Shown here: one piece after another, positions 20,769-29,527 of the stretch
How the letters are laid out: each line of letters starts with the position of its first letter
Position numbering within the stretch: the first letter of the stretch is position 1
Origin: Mycolicibacter heraklionensis
GTDB taxonomy: Bacteria > Actinomycetota > Actinomycetes > Mycobacteriales > Mycobacteriaceae
DNA length: 55,503 nt
Reading direction: 5' to 3'
Assembly: GCF_001021505.1 (NCBI RefSeq)
Contig: NZ_LDPO01000027.1
Span: 1 to 55,503, forward strand
The notes under the pieces: generated by a model
What the model was told of the DNA's origin: nothing
Database searches by the model: none
Seen by the model: only the letters and a program-made list of their open reading frames with translations
Position numbers and translations under genes: made by a program

Positions 20769-22229
20769 TTGGCCGATCTGACGCCCCAAGAATGGTTCGA
20801 CGCGCTCAATGCCCGATTCACCGCCATCACGCGGCCGAAGTGGCAGGACAAGCGCGCTCACTCATCTGAGCACTCCCTGGTTAGCCGTGAGCGCCGGCCG
20901 CGCAACGAGATCCTCGACACCCTGTGGTCTTACCGCGTGGGCGACCCGCCGCTGCCCTACATCGAGCCCGAGTATCACGAGGCGTTCTGCGAGGTGCTGC
21001 GGCTAGCGCGGGTGAACCTGGCGCCGATGTGCGTCAAGGCGATGTTGGACCGCATGGAACTACAGGCGGTTTCGACCGCCATCGACAACGATACCGACGG
21101 CGACGACCTGGCAGCCGAGATCATGGAAGAGTCGGGTTTCGGCGCCATGTCGAAGGAGTTCTTCGACTACGCGTTCTCGATGGGCGAGAGCTACGCAATG
21201 TCGGTTCCTGGAGATCCCGTTCCGACACTCCACGCCATCGACCCGCGTCGCTGCGTCGGGGTGCGCGACACCTCGAATCCGGTGCGCCTGGCCGCGGCGT
21301 TGCTCAAGGAATACGACCAGATCACCAAGGAAGAGACCGCATATCTGTTCCTACCGGGACAGAAGTGGACGTTCCGCAAGGGCGGGGACGCCTGGGCTCA
21401 CGATCCGGAATTTGAGGCGGTCCAGAACCTCGATGATCTCGGCGGCATTCCGATCGTCCGGTTCGACAACGAGTTCGGCCTCGGCGAGTACGAGCCGCAT
21501 ATCGACCTGCTCGACCGGATCATCGACACCACCCTCAAGCGCATCATCGGCTTCGCCTACCAGGCGCTTCGTCAACGGGCGCTGAGGGGCGACGAAGCCG
21601 AGGATGACGAGGACAGCGACACTCCCGAAGGTGGCGGTTCGTCGCTGAACCCGGACGACTTCCGGGCCGGACCGGGAGCATTGTGGCGCATCCCGAAGGA
21701 CTTCGACATCGTCGAGTTCGCGCAGGCCAACTTCAACGACATGCTGGTTGCCAAGCGTGACGACATCAAGGAATTCGCCGCGTCCTCACAGACCGCGCTG
21801 CACTGGATCATTCCCGACGCCGCGGACGGCTCCGCTGAAGGTGCGGGCCTGATGCGTGAGTCCTCGACTGCCAAGCTGCGCGACCGGCGCGTCCGGGCCA
21901 CCCCCACTCTTCGGCTGTTGTGGCGCATCGCGTTCGCGCAGGCCGGTCAGGACCGCGGCCGCAAGATCACCTTGCACTGGGGCCCGATCGAACTTCGCAC
22001 CCTGGCAGAGCGGGCGTCAGCATCCGCGCAGGCGGTGGGAACATTGTCGCTCGGGCAACGGTGCCAGCGCCTCTGGGACATGTCCCCCGAGGAGATTGAG
22101 GAGAATATTCAGCAGCTGGTCGCCGAGAGGCTGCTAATGCCGGACGCGCCATTCGCGCCAACCGCACCGGCGGCTGCGGCGCCACCCGTGGACGACAGCG
22201 GCGATGACCACGCCGACCAGCCCAGCTAA
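20769..22229 (+). CDS. Portal protein
   Basis: 486 aa from the TTG at 20769, chosen because AAGGTGGG at 20753-20760 lies 8 nt upstream; an in-frame GTG at 20757 sits inside that ribosome site. SPP1/HK97-type portal features: N-terminal helices, YHEAFCEVLRLARVNLAPMC, DYAFSMGESYAMS, a TLKRIIGFAYQALRQRAL stem helix and WIIPDAADGSAEGAGLMR near the clip/wing boundary, then a disordered acidic-Pro tail. Forms the dodecameric vertex for packaging and neck assembly. Overlaps the MuF-like gene by 26 nt. Confidence 0.93.
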   Translation: MADLTPQEWFDALNARFTAITRPKWQDKRAHSSEHSLVSRERRPRNEILDTLWSYRVGDPPLPYIEPEYHEAFCEVLRLARVNLAPMCVKAMLDRMELQAVSTAIDNDTDGDDLAAEIMEESGFGAMSKEFFDYAFSMGESYAMSVPGDPVPTLHAIDPRRCVGVRDTSNPVRLAAALLKEYDQITKEETAYLFLPGQKWTFRKGGDAWAHDPEFEAVQNLDDLGGIPIVRFDNEFGLGEYEPHIDLLDRIIDTTLKRIIGFAYQALRQRALRGDEAEDDEDSDTPEGGGSSLNPDDFRAGPGALWRIPKDFDIVEFAQANFNDMLVAKRDDIKEFAASSQTALHWIIPDAADGSAEGAGLMRESSTAKLRDRRVRATPTLRLLWRIAFAQAGQDRGRKITLHWGPIELRTLAERASASAQAVGTLSLGQRCQRLWDMSPEEIEENIQQLVAERLLMPDAPFAPTAPAAAAPPVDDSGDDHADQPS

Positions 22230-23460
22230 CTATCGCGGGGCGCTGCGTGAAGCAAGGCGCCAGATCGAGGCGCAGAAGGCCGCAGGACGTTCGCCGACGG
22301 CGCTGGTGGCCACAGCGGCGGAAGCGGTCATCGCCACGCGCGAGCGTGCCGCACAGCATGCCAGGCAGGTCATCCGATCGCTATGGGAGCAGACAAACCC
22401 GTACGACGATGCGAGCGTGGCGCGATTCGCGGCACAGGCAGCGCGGGCCATGAAGTCCGTACAGACGGCCGCCGGCCGCGCCGCCGGCGCCGCGATGGTG
22501 CAACAGCTCGCCGCGGCGGGCATCAAGGTTGTCCCAACGACCACATACCCACTGGATGTTCGGGCCGCGGCGATCGACGTCGGTGACGACGGCAAGATCA
22601 CGCTGATCCGCAAGCCGACCACCGTCGACTACTCCGGCGGCCCTGGCCGCGGCAAGATCATCGTCACCCCACGCGGTTCGACGACCGAAGAGGTCTTCAG
22701 GCGGCCCGCGCGGGCGTTTCGGTTTGCGCAGTCAGAAGGACGAAACGGTCTCGACTCCGCGCATGACCGGATCGACAGCCTGATCGACACTAACCTGATG
22801 CTCGCGCAACGCCTTGCGCAACAGGAACTACTCGCCAAGGCATCTCTGCCGCCTCCGGTAATGCTCGACAACGGCAAGCCGTACCGCTACGTCGACTATC
22901 GCGGGCAGATGCAATACGTCCGCGAGAAGCGGACGGTAACCGGCTACCGGCGCGTGATCCATCCGGAACTGTCCCGCGGCGGCACGTGCGGCATGTGTAT
23001 CGCAGCATCGGATCGCGTCTACAAGATCCACCAGCTGATGCCGATTCACGACAACTGCCACTGCACCATCAGCCCCGTCACCGAGGACTACGACCCCGGC
23101 AGCGCGCTCAACAACCTGGATCTCGAACGGATCTACGGCGATGCAGGCGGCAACACGGTTGCTCACCTCAAGCGCACCCGCTACCAGATCGACGAGCATG
23201 GAGAGCTCGGCGCGTTGCTGGTGCCCAAGCGCGAGTACAAGCCGCGCAGCAAGAAGGCTAAGCAGCTGACCCGCGGCAAAAACAGCGCGAGCCTGAAGCG
23301 TGACGAGGCCGACAAGCGCGAAACTCTCACCAAGCAGATCGACGTGCTGGAACGAAACCTCAAGCGGCTGCGCGCAAATGGTGAACCCGAGGATTCCTCA
23401 AAGGTCGCCTACCACAAGCGCATTATCGCGAAGTTCCGCAAGGAGCTCGCGGCCCTCTGA
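22204..23460 (+). CDS. MuF-like minor head (capsid maturation) protein
   Basis: 418 aa. An N-terminal helical half and, around residues 255-295, the MuF-type core RGGTCGMCIAASDRVYKIHQ then MPIHDNCHCTISP with its C-x2-C and H-x3-CHC putative zinc residues. A basic C-terminal coil follows (KRDEADKRETLTKQIDVLER). Phage MuF proteins attach to the portal and are injected or help head maturation. No extra toxin domain is obvious, though the C-terminal 120 residues are unassigned. Confidence 0.86.
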   Translation: MTTPTSPANYRGALREARRQIEAQKAAGRSPTALVATAAEAVIATRERAAQHARQVIRSLWEQTNPYDDASVARFAAQAARAMKSVQTAAGRAAGAAMVQQLAAAGIKVVPTTTYPLDVRAAAIDVGDDGKITLIRKPTTVDYSGGPGRGKIIVTPRGSTTEEVFRRPARAFRFAQSEGRNGLDSAHDRIDSLIDTNLMLAQRLAQQELLAKASLPPPVMLDNGKPYRYVDYRGQMQYVREKRTVTGYRRVIHPELSRGGTCGMCIAASDRVYKIHQLMPIHDNCHCTISPVTEDYDPGSALNNLDLERIYGDAGGNTVAHLKRTRYQIDEHGELGALLVPKREYKPRSKKAKQLTRGKNSASLKRDEADKRETLTKQIDVLERNLKRLRANGEPEDSSKVAYHKRIIAKFRKELAAL

Positions 23461-23528
23461 TTTTCCCGAGCCGCCTGGCCGGGCCGCCCGCTACGGGCAA
23501 AACCACTGACCCGCTAGGGGGACAAACT

Positions 23529-24173
23529 GTGAGCTCGCCTCTGTTTCAGCAGCCCACTCCGGTAGTACCACCCGTGGACGACCAGCAGCAGCAACAGCAG
23601 CCGGCCGTCGAACCGGCCCCTCCCGCTGGCGACCCTGAGCAGGAGTTTCCCGCCAACACGCCGGTTGCGGAGATGACGGACGCGCAGCGCGCGGCCTACT
23701 ACAAGCACCAGAACCGCAAGGCTGAAGCTCGACTGGCCGCATTTAAGGGCGCTACGCCCGAGCAGGTCCAGCAGCTACAGACTCGCGTGTCTGAGATGGA
23801 AGCCGAGCGGGAGACCGCCGGCGAACGGGCATTGCGAGAGGCCGCCGAGGCGGCCGCCAACGAGGCGCGCGCTGCTGCACGGGCCGAGTTCGAGCCGAAG
23901 CTCCACCGCAGTCAGCTGAAAGCAATTGCGTCGCAAGTGTTGTCGTCCGATCAGGTCGACGCATGGCTCGAAGACGTAACTCCGTCGAACTTCGTCAACG
24001 ACTCCGGCGAGATCGACGAGGCCAAGGTGAAGGCCAAACTCACCGCCCTGTTTGGAGCGCAGAAGTCCGCGCCACCCAACTGGGGCCAGCACGGCGCTAC
24101 GCCACCCGGCGAAACACCAGGTTCGGCCGGAGCAGCCGAGGCGAAACGCCGCCTCGAACAACGTCAACAGTAA
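23529..24173 (+). CDS. Scaffolding protein
   Basis: 214 aa from a GTG with GGGGG 10 nt upstream. A Gln/Pro-rich N-terminus (VDDQQQQQQPAVEP) and a long coiled coil (VQQLQTRVSEMEAERETAGE, then Ala/Glu-rich to about 125), followed by a short C-terminal domain (LSSDQVDAWLEDVTPSNFVN) and basic/Gln tail. This composition and the place between MuF and capsid genes are diagnostic of siphophage scaffolds. No protease gene is seen nearby. Confidence 0.9.
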   Translation: MSSPLFQQPTPVVPPVDDQQQQQQPAVEPAPPAGDPEQEFPANTPVAEMTDAQRAAYYKHQNRKAEARLAAFKGATPEQVQQLQTRVSEMEAERETAGERALREAAEAAANEARAAARAEFEPKLHRSQLKAIASQVLSSDQVDAWLEDVTPSNFVNDSGEIDEAKVKAKLTALFGAQKSAPPNWGQHGATPPGETPGSAGAAEAKRRLEQRQQ

Positions 24174-24185
24174 AAGGAGCAGCGG

Positions 24186-24896
24186 ATGTCCACCGACATT
24201 TCGATGCAGACCACCGACTACCAGGTCGGTGACCGGACGTGGCACCTGTCGCGCGTCGGTAACGACTACACGCCCAATGTGACGCTGGACGTGTCGAAGT
24301 TCAACGCGGGCGCGACCGCCGAGGTTCAGACGATCACGATCAGCGGCTCGCCCACCAGCGGATCGATCCTCGTGAATGGACAGACCGTCGCTCGTAACGC
24401 GAGCGCCGCGGATGTCCAGGAGGAGCTGGAGGAGGTGTTCGGCGCCGGCAAGGTGACCGTCTCCGGATCCGCCGGCGGCCCCTGGGCTGTGCACTTCGAC
24501 CCGTCGCTTGGCGACGTCCCGACGCTGGTCGTTGATGACGACGGCCTGCTGGGCGGGTCCAACCCCGCGGCGGCGGTGACCACCGGCACCGCCGGCGTCA
24601 ACGGCCATTACGCCAACGGCTACATCCCATCGGGCACTGTGCTCGGCCGGGTCTCTGCGACCGATCTGTACGGGCCGTATGACCCGAACGCCGGCGATGG
24701 CCGCAACACCGCCACCGGCATCCTGTTCGCCGACTGCCGCGTGGTCCGCCAGGACGGATCGACCGCAGCGAAGGTGGGCTCGTCCCAGCTGGTGCGCGGC
24801 GACGTACGGGTGTCGAAGCTGCCATTCCAGGCCGGCTCCGGCGCAATCGACAGCGACGCCAAGGCCGACCTGCCCCTCATCCGGTTCGTGGCCTGA
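24186..24896 (+). CDS. Head decoration protein with inserted beta domain
   Basis: 236 aa. The flanks (TDYQVGDRTWHLSRVGNDYT at the start; ANGYIPSGTVLGRVSATDLY and ATGILFADCRVV toward the end) match lambda gpD-like decoration proteins. Residues about 40-135 are an insertion (VQTITISGSPTSGSILVNGQ, ASAADVQEELEEV, GGPWAVHFDPSLG) of a beta-rich module seen repeatedly in actinophage virion proteins. The trimeric decoration protein binds the expanded capsid, so this module would project outward and might bind surfaces. Confidence 0.85.
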   Translation: MSTDISMQTTDYQVGDRTWHLSRVGNDYTPNVTLDVSKFNAGATAEVQTITISGSPTSGSILVNGQTVARNASAADVQEELEEVFGAGKVTVSGSAGGPWAVHFDPSLGDVPTLVVDDDGLLGGSNPAAAVTTGTAGVNGHYANGYIPSGTVLGRVSATDLYGPYDPNAGDGRNTATGILFADCRVVRQDGSTAAKVGSSQLVRGDVRVSKLPFQAGSGAIDSDAKADLPLIRFVA

Positions 24897-24915
24897 GAGA
24901 AAAAGGAGCTAGAAC

Positions 24916-25977
24916 ATGTCTTTGTTCTTCGATGGTCCCGTTCCGATCGAGGACGCGATCACGTTCACCCAGGCGCAGCCCATTCCGTCGAACAACGCTC
25001 TGACGCAGATGTTTCCGCGTCGGGACTTCGACACCGACGAGGTGGACTTCGGCACGATCTTCAAGACCAACCGGGTTGTGAAGTTCCGAAACTGGGACGG
25101 TTCGTTCGAGCCGGTCGCTCGCGACACTGGTCAGGACAAGCGGATCAAGCTGCTGCCCTTGGGTGGCACGCTGGAGACTGGCGAGTACGAGCGTCGTCAG
25201 ATCGAGCATGCCCGCACCGGCGGGACGTTTGTCCAGTCGCTGGTCAGCGCGATCTACAACGACCTGGAGAACCTGACCCGCTACGCCTTCAACCGGCTGG
25301 AGCTGGCCTGGGGCGACGTGCTGAGCGACGGCCGGATCGACATCAACGAGAACGGCGTCAATCTGTCGCTGGACTTCGGCCTGAAGTCGAGCCAGCAGGT
25401 TACCCCTGCGGGCAGCCTGTGGTCGGACCACGCCAACAGCAAGCCGCTGGACGACCTGCGTGCGTGGCGCGCTGCGTACGTCAAGGAGAACGGCGTCCCG
25501 CCGGCGCAGTACCTGACCTCCAGTGAGGTGCTGGCCAACCTGCAGGTCAACACACAGTTGATCAACGCGATCAAGGGCGCGCAGACCGGCGTCACCACTG
25601 TGACGATCCAGGAGATCAACGGCCTGCTGGCCGGCTTCGGATTGCCCGCGTTCATCGTTCCGCCGGACCTCCAGAACGGCGGCAGCCTTTACGACTCCAA
25701 CATGGACGTCGACGGCGAGGCTGTTCGTGTTCTCGACGCCAGCAAGCTGCTGATGCTGCCGGCGAACCTGGGCGACCTGGGCTTCACCGCCTGGGGAACT
25801 CCTACCACCGCCTACGAGCTGAAGAACTCCGGCGTCCAGACCACGCCGGCTCCCGGCATGGTCGGCATCCTGGTCCGCGAGGACAACCCGCCGTTCCGCA
25901 AGAACGTCTACGTGGATGCGGTTGGCCTGCCGGTCATCTCCGACCCGCGTAAGCTGCTCATCGCAACGGTGGCCTGA
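24916..25977 (+). CDS. Major capsid protein (gpE-like)
   Basis: 353 aa, AAGGAG upstream. Typical of lambda gpE-type HK97-fold capsids: N-terminal arm (VPIEDAITFTQAQPIPSNNA), DKRIKLLPLGGTLETGEYER in the E-loop region, the spine helix and A-domain (PLDDLRAWRAAYVKENGVPP, YLTSSEVLANL) and a C-terminal P-domain strand set (KNVYVDAVGLPVISDPRKLL). The pairing with a gpD-like decoration gene supports the assignment. TGATG overlap with the next gene. Confidence 0.94.
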   Translation: MSLFFDGPVPIEDAITFTQAQPIPSNNALTQMFPRRDFDTDEVDFGTIFKTNRVVKFRNWDGSFEPVARDTGQDKRIKLLPLGGTLETGEYERRQIEHARTGGTFVQSLVSAIYNDLENLTRYAFNRLELAWGDVLSDGRIDINENGVNLSLDFGLKSSQQVTPAGSLWSDHANSKPLDDLRAWRAAYVKENGVPPAQYLTSSEVLANLQVNTQLINAIKGAQTGVTTVTIQEINGLLAGFGLPAFIVPPDLQNGGSLYDSNMDVDGEAVRVLDASKLLMLPANLGDLGFTAWGTPTTAYELKNSGVQTTPAPGMVGILVREDNPPFRKNVYVDAVGLPVISDPRKLLIATVA

Positions 25978-26303
25978 TGTCGGTCCTGGCATTGACCGTC
26001 TACGTCACCGACAACAACGGAGACGTGCATCAATGCCTGGCCGGTACTTCGCCACGAGCGGAGCTGGCTGAACTAATTCGCAACCCGGCGGCGTGGGAGA
26101 ACCCCGACGCCGCCGGGCCCGCGGATTCCGCCGATGACCGCGACCCGGTGCCGGCGCACGGCGGACCCCCGCCCCACGGGGGCCCGCGCGGCTCCCGGAA
26201 GGCGTGGGAGTCCTACGCCCTCGCCATGGGCGTCGAACTCGAGGATGGCCTAAAGCGCGACGGCATCATCGACGCGTGCGAGCGGGCCGGCATTGCGGTC
26301 TGA
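25977..26303 (+). CDS. Small head-associated protein
   Basis: 108 aa. N-terminal strand-rich part (LALTVYVTDNNGDVHQCLAG, ELAELIRNPAAW), a Pro/Gly/His linker (VPAHGGPPPHGGPRGSR) and a C-terminal helical motif (WESYALAMGVELEDGLKRDG IIDACERAG) like the small HeH/Rho-N-type module. It sits between capsid and connector genes, where actinophages encode a head-fibre or connector accessory. Exact role unassigned. Confidence 0.72.
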   Translation: MSVLALTVYVTDNNGDVHQCLAGTSPRAELAELIRNPAAWENPDAAGPADSADDRDPVPAHGGPPPHGGPRGSRKAWESYALAMGVELEDGLKRDGIIDACERAGIAV

Positions 26304-26761
26304 TGGGCAAGTTTGCCGAGATCGCTGACGTCACAGGGCGTTACGAAGACAAAGATGCCCTTCCGTCTAGCTACTCCGCCGCTGGCGGATGGATCGACCT
26401 TCGAATCGGCGACGTCGAGAGCGAACTGATGGGCCAGGTTCCATCGCTGCGCAAGACCGTCGGTCAGATCAACGCTGATTCGGCGGCAGCGGGCGACTCG
26501 GACCGCATCAGCCGCGTGAAAACCTTGGTCTGTGAGAAGGTCCTCGACCTCCTCCGCAGCCCCGGCGGCCGCGCATCACTGTCCACCACGACGCCGGACA
26601 TCACCATCAGCTCGTCCTACGGCTACGTTCCGGACAAGACCCGCGGCAAGATCGCGTTCACGCCGACCGAACTCAGCTCCGTGAAGTTGCGCCGGCGCCG
26701 CTCCAACTTCGGAACCGTGCCGGTGAAGCCATGGAGACCGGCGCATGACCTCCGTTACTGA
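26303..26761 (+). CDS. Head-to-tail adaptor (connector)
   Basis: 152 aa; TGATG overlap. Helical protein of the gp6/gp15-like adaptor type: FAEIADVTGRYEDKDALPSS, WIDLRIGDVESELMGQVPSL, ISRVKTLVCEKVLDLLRSPG, then a loop with YGYVPDKTRGKIAFTPTELS. It docks on the portal to start the neck. Overlaps the next gene by 17 nt. Confidence 0.82.
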   Translation: MGKFAEIADVTGRYEDKDALPSSYSAAGGWIDLRIGDVESELMGQVPSLRKTVGQINADSAAAGDSDRISRVKTLVCEKVLDLLRSPGGRASLSTTTPDITISSSYGYVPDKTRGKIAFTPTELSSVKLRRRRSNFGTVPVKPWRPAHDLRY

Positions 26762-27131
26762 CCGCTGGACCGCGCCGGCGCGCGCGGCGGTCGCAGAACT
26801 GCTGCGCCTACGTGGCCGGTCGATCATCTTGACGCCGGCCACCGGCGTCGCCATCGACAAGCCCGGCGGCGGCAAAGACTACGCCGCAGCTACATCGCGG
26901 GACGCGCAGACGTTCGCATTGTTCAAGCTCGACGCAGAGCCCGAGCAGGGCGAGGCGCGCAGCTTCCGATACCGGCTCGTCGGATGGTTCGACGCCGCGA
27001 TTGCGCTCGGCGACGCCTGGGAAGACGACGTCGCGAAGTACACGGTCGAGTCCATCGACCGCACGAAGCCCTACCAGCTCTCGGCCGAGGTCGCGGGCTA
27101 TCTCAAGGTCGAGGGGCACAGCTTTGGCTAA
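26745..27131 (+). CDS. Head closure / stopper protein
   Basis: 128 aa. A short N-terminal helix then a beta-barrel-like sequence (RSIILTPATGVAIDKPGGGK, FRYRLVGWFDAAIALGDAWE, YTVESIDRTKPYQLSAEVAG), in the gp16/stopper position between adaptor and tail-completion genes. The DAWEDD..YTVESI segment is usual for this family. Assignment leans on order. Confidence 0.75.
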   Translation: MTSVTDRWTAPARAAVAELLRLRGRSIILTPATGVAIDKPGGGKDYAAATSRDAQTFALFKLDAEPEQGEARSFRYRLVGWFDAAIALGDAWEDDVAKYTVESIDRTKPYQLSAEVAGYLKVEGHSFG

Positions 27132-27546
27132 CACAGGCCTCACCGCCGGCCTCGCACGCCTACGTCAGAACATCGAGCAGTTCGACGATGACTACGAGGA
27201 CACCATCAACAGCCTCGTTATCGACCAGGCGTTCGCCGGCGAGGCGTGGATGAAGACGCATGCCCGCTGGGACGACAATGACGGCAATCGCAACGACCGC
27301 ACACCCGGCGCTGCCCGTGCAGGCCTGAGCACTACGCCGGACGTCGCTGGCGACACCAAGAGCATCCTGTTCAGCCACGGCGTCAACTACGGGATCTGGC
27401 TGGAGACCAAGCATCACGGCAAGTTCGAGATCATCCTGCCGGCGGTTCTACATATCGGCCGGATCTTAATGGAGAAGACCGAGGGCTCTTTGGCCAAGGG
27501 CACGAACCTGCGACAGTCGCGCTTCATCGAGCGGCCGGAGGAGTAG
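27124..27546 (+). CDS. Neck / HK97 gp10-like tail completion protein
   Basis: 140 aa from a TTG at 27124 (8-nt overlap with the previous gene). LTAGLARLRQNIEQFDDDYE, then EAWMKTHARWDDNDGNRNDR and VNYGIWLETKHHGKFEIILP match the gp10-like family (A..W...RWTDRTGNAR....GI.YG..LE..H.GKYAIL.P). It joins neck to tail tube. Confidence 0.86.
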   Translation: MANTGLTAGLARLRQNIEQFDDDYEDTINSLVIDQAFAGEAWMKTHARWDDNDGNRNDRTPGAARAGLSTTPDVAGDTKSILFSHGVNYGIWLETKHHGKFEIILPAVLHIGRILMEKTEGSLAKGTNLRQSRFIERPEE

Positions 27547-27549
27547 GGC

Positions 27550-27975
27550 ATGGCGCGCGACGCTGTGCTGAAGCTTCTCCGTGGCGACCAGGAGCTGGCA
27601 GATCTCGGCGGCGAGGGCTTCGAGATCGAGACGAACTGGTCCTACGACCAGCGCCCGAACGACAAAGGCCCGTTCATTGTTCTGACCTGGCGGCCGACGG
27701 ACTTCAGTGTCGCGATCCAGGGCAACGCCGGCCATCACTTCAACATCTGGGTGCACCTGCCCAGCGAGGTCTCGACGGACTACGTGCGCATCGACGACAT
27801 CCTGGACCGCATCGACGAGATCTTCGATGCCGCGGCCGATGAGGCCGTTGCTGGTGACGACGGGAGGCAGCTGGATTGCGTCCAGCGCCATGGCCGTTCG
27901 CCCGACCTCACCGACGAGGACTACCGGACCATCTGCCGCTACGGCGCCTACGAGGCGTTCAGCCACAAGACCTAG
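27550..27975 (+). CDS. Tail terminator
   Basis: 141 aa. RDAVLKLLRGDQELADLGGE, GPFIVLTWRPTDFSVAIQGN and HHFNIWVHLPSEVSTDYVRI, then DEIFDAAADEAVAGDDG are typical of lambda gpU/tail terminator folds in actinophages. It caps the tail tube at tape-measure length. Position before the tail-tube gene agrees. Confidence 0.83.
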   Translation: MARDAVLKLLRGDQELADLGGEGFEIETNWSYDQRPNDKGPFIVLTWRPTDFSVAIQGNAGHHFNIWVHLPSEVSTDYVRIDDILDRIDEIFDAAADEAVAGDDGRQLDCVQRHGRSPDLTDEDYRTICRYGAYEAFSHKT

Positions 27976-27990
27976 AGAGAGAGGGAACTC

Positions 27991-28401
27991 ATGGGCGACA
28001 TCGAACCGGCCACCTTCGCGCAGCCGGCACTTTCGGAAGAGCGCAAGGCTGAGATCGAGAAGGCCAAGGAGGCTGAGGCTGCGGCCGAGAAGGCTAAGCT
28101 CGCCCGATCCAAGTTCGTTCAGTACCTTGGCCCGAGCGGCCTCAACGCTGCCGTGTCGCGGCCGAGTGGGCATGATGGCGGTCTGCACGGAAGCCACCAG
28201 GCCAGCATCAGCGCCGCCGAATGGCGCGGCGTGGGAATCGAGTCCGAGCATGACCACGAATGGCATGTCGGCAACAACTGGCGCGTTCCGGCGGACCGGT
28301 TCACGCAAGAACAGCTCGACCACCTATTGACCGCCGGCCGCGACGCCAAGCAGGTCCGCTTCGCCTACGTCGACGCCGACGGCAACCCGGCGCGGCGATA
28401 A
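27991..28401 (+). CDS. Hypothetical protein in tail-tube region
   Basis: 136 aa, GAGAGAGGGA ribosome site. A charged N-terminal coil (LSEERKAEIEKAKEAEAAAE), then a small globular part (AAEWRGVGIESEHDHEWHVG, FTQEQLDHLLTAGRDAKQVR) that looks like a Rho-N/FF-type peptide. His-rich HDHEWH may bind metal. Possibly a minor virion or tube-assembly factor; unassigned. Confidence 0.7.
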   Translation: MGDIEPATFAQPALSEERKAEIEKAKEAEAAAEKAKLARSKFVQYLGPSGLNAAVSRPSGHDGGLHGSHQASISAAEWRGVGIESEHDHEWHVGNNWRVPADRFTQEQLDHLLTAGRDAKQVRFAYVDADGNPARR

Positions 28402-28410
28402 CCGCCAGTC

Positions 28411-28656
28411 GTGGCAAGCGATCGCGAGGTCCGGTGCCCGTCCGGGGCCCTGCACCTCAAGATCGTCGACGGCGACAAGATCGAGATCAAATGCAATCAC
28501 CCCCGCTGCACTGATGGCGGAAAGGTGGTTGCGCTCCACCGGTTTTCAGCCGCCGGCGAGTACATAGAGACCCTCACATTCAAAGACCCACTTAGAGGCC
28601 GCCGAGCCCGCATTCCGGAAGGAAACGCACATGGTTGCATCGGCAGGAAATCCTGA
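28411..28656 (+). CDS. Com-like small zinc protein
   Basis: 81 aa from a GTG. REVRCPSGALHLKIVDGDKI and EIKCNHPRCTDGG resemble the Com zinc finger of Mu-like phages (Cys-x..-strand-EIKCPRC). The first Cys site has only one Cys here (CPSGAL), so zinc binding may be incomplete. The last 26 nt overlap the tail-tube gene. Mu Com activates translation by binding mRNA, so control of the tail-tube mRNA is possible but speculative. Confidence 0.6.
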   Translation: MASDREVRCPSGALHLKIVDGDKIEIKCNHPRCTDGGKVVALHRFSAAGEYIETLTFKDPLRGRRARIPEGNAHGCIGRKS

Positions 28657-29494
28657 CACCAAGCCTTACGGCCTGCGTCGGGTGTGGATCACCCCCTACA
28701 CCGACACCGACGGCACGATTCTCGGCAACACCAGCTACCGGCTACCCCTCGCGCAGACCTTGGCGTTCACCGAGACCGAGGACTTCGACACTCTCAACGG
28801 CGACGACAAGTCGGCGGTGGCCATCCAGGGCAAGGGTGCCACTGTAGACGGCAGCCTGGAGGCGGGCGGTCTGGACCTGCAGTGCTTCTCGATCATCGCC
28901 GGCGCGACGCTGACCGAGAGTGGCACCGGAGCGTCGCTCAAGCGCGTCGTCCGCAAGAAGGGCTCGGATGCCCGGCCCTACTTTCGGGTCGAGGGTCAGG
29001 TCATCTCCAACGGCGGCGGCGACAACGTCGCGCGGATCTTCCGCTGCAAGGCCAACGGCAAGATCCAGGCCGACATGAAGTACGGCACGTTCATGGTCCC
29101 CAGCATCGACTTCCAGGGAACCCCGATGCCCGGCGACGACGACGACTACCTGTACGAGATCGAGTTCAACGCCACCAAGACCACGCTGGCGTCGACCCCG
29201 GTGGCCAACCCGCTGCCGATCCCGTCGAACCTGACGGTCGGCACCGTGACGTCGACCTCCGTGGCGCTGTCGTGGGGTGACCTCGCGGTCGCGGATAGCT
29301 ACAAGGTTCAGCAGTCCACCGACGGCAACACCTGGACCGCGGTCTCTGGCGCTTCGGGCACTCCGTCGAACCCGACCACCACGGTCTCCACCCTGACCGC
29401 GTCGACCACCTACCACTTCCGGGTGGCCGCGGTGATCGGTTCGACCACTGGCGACTACAGCTCGCCGGTGACCGTCACCACCCTCGCCAGCTGA
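28631..29494 (+). CDS. Major tail tube protein with C-terminal FN3 domain
   Basis: 287 aa. The tube domain (about 1-190: RRVWITPYTDTDGTILGNTS, KGATVDGSLEAGGLDLQCFS, YGTFMVPSIDFQGTPMPGDD) is followed by a clean fibronectin type III domain (about 198-285: PIPSNLTVGTVTSTSVALSW, ASTTYHFRVAAVIGS). Tail-tube FN3/Ig decorations project along the tail and may bind carbohydrate on the host surface. Made in hundreds of copies, so this is the main surface ornament of the tail. Confidence 0.92.
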   Translation: MVASAGNPDTKPYGLRRVWITPYTDTDGTILGNTSYRLPLAQTLAFTETEDFDTLNGDDKSAVAIQGKGATVDGSLEAGGLDLQCFSIIAGATLTESGTGASLKRVVRKKGSDARPYFRVEGQVISNGGGDNVARIFRCKANGKIQADMKYGTFMVPSIDFQGTPMPGDDDDYLYEIEFNATKTTLASTPVANPLPIPSNLTVGTVTSTSVALSWGDLAVADSYKVQQSTDGNTWTAVSGASGTPSNPTTTVSTLTASTTYHFRVAAVIGSTTGDYSSPVTVTTLAS

Positions 29495-29527
29495 TCCAGC
29501 CCCGCATAGAGCCCAGGAGGCCAAGAG

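Noticed and set aside
23486..23498. Terminator between the MuF-like and scaffold genes
   Set aside because: Only a 5-bp stem with a 3-nt loop and no T-run; head genes here need continuous transcription.
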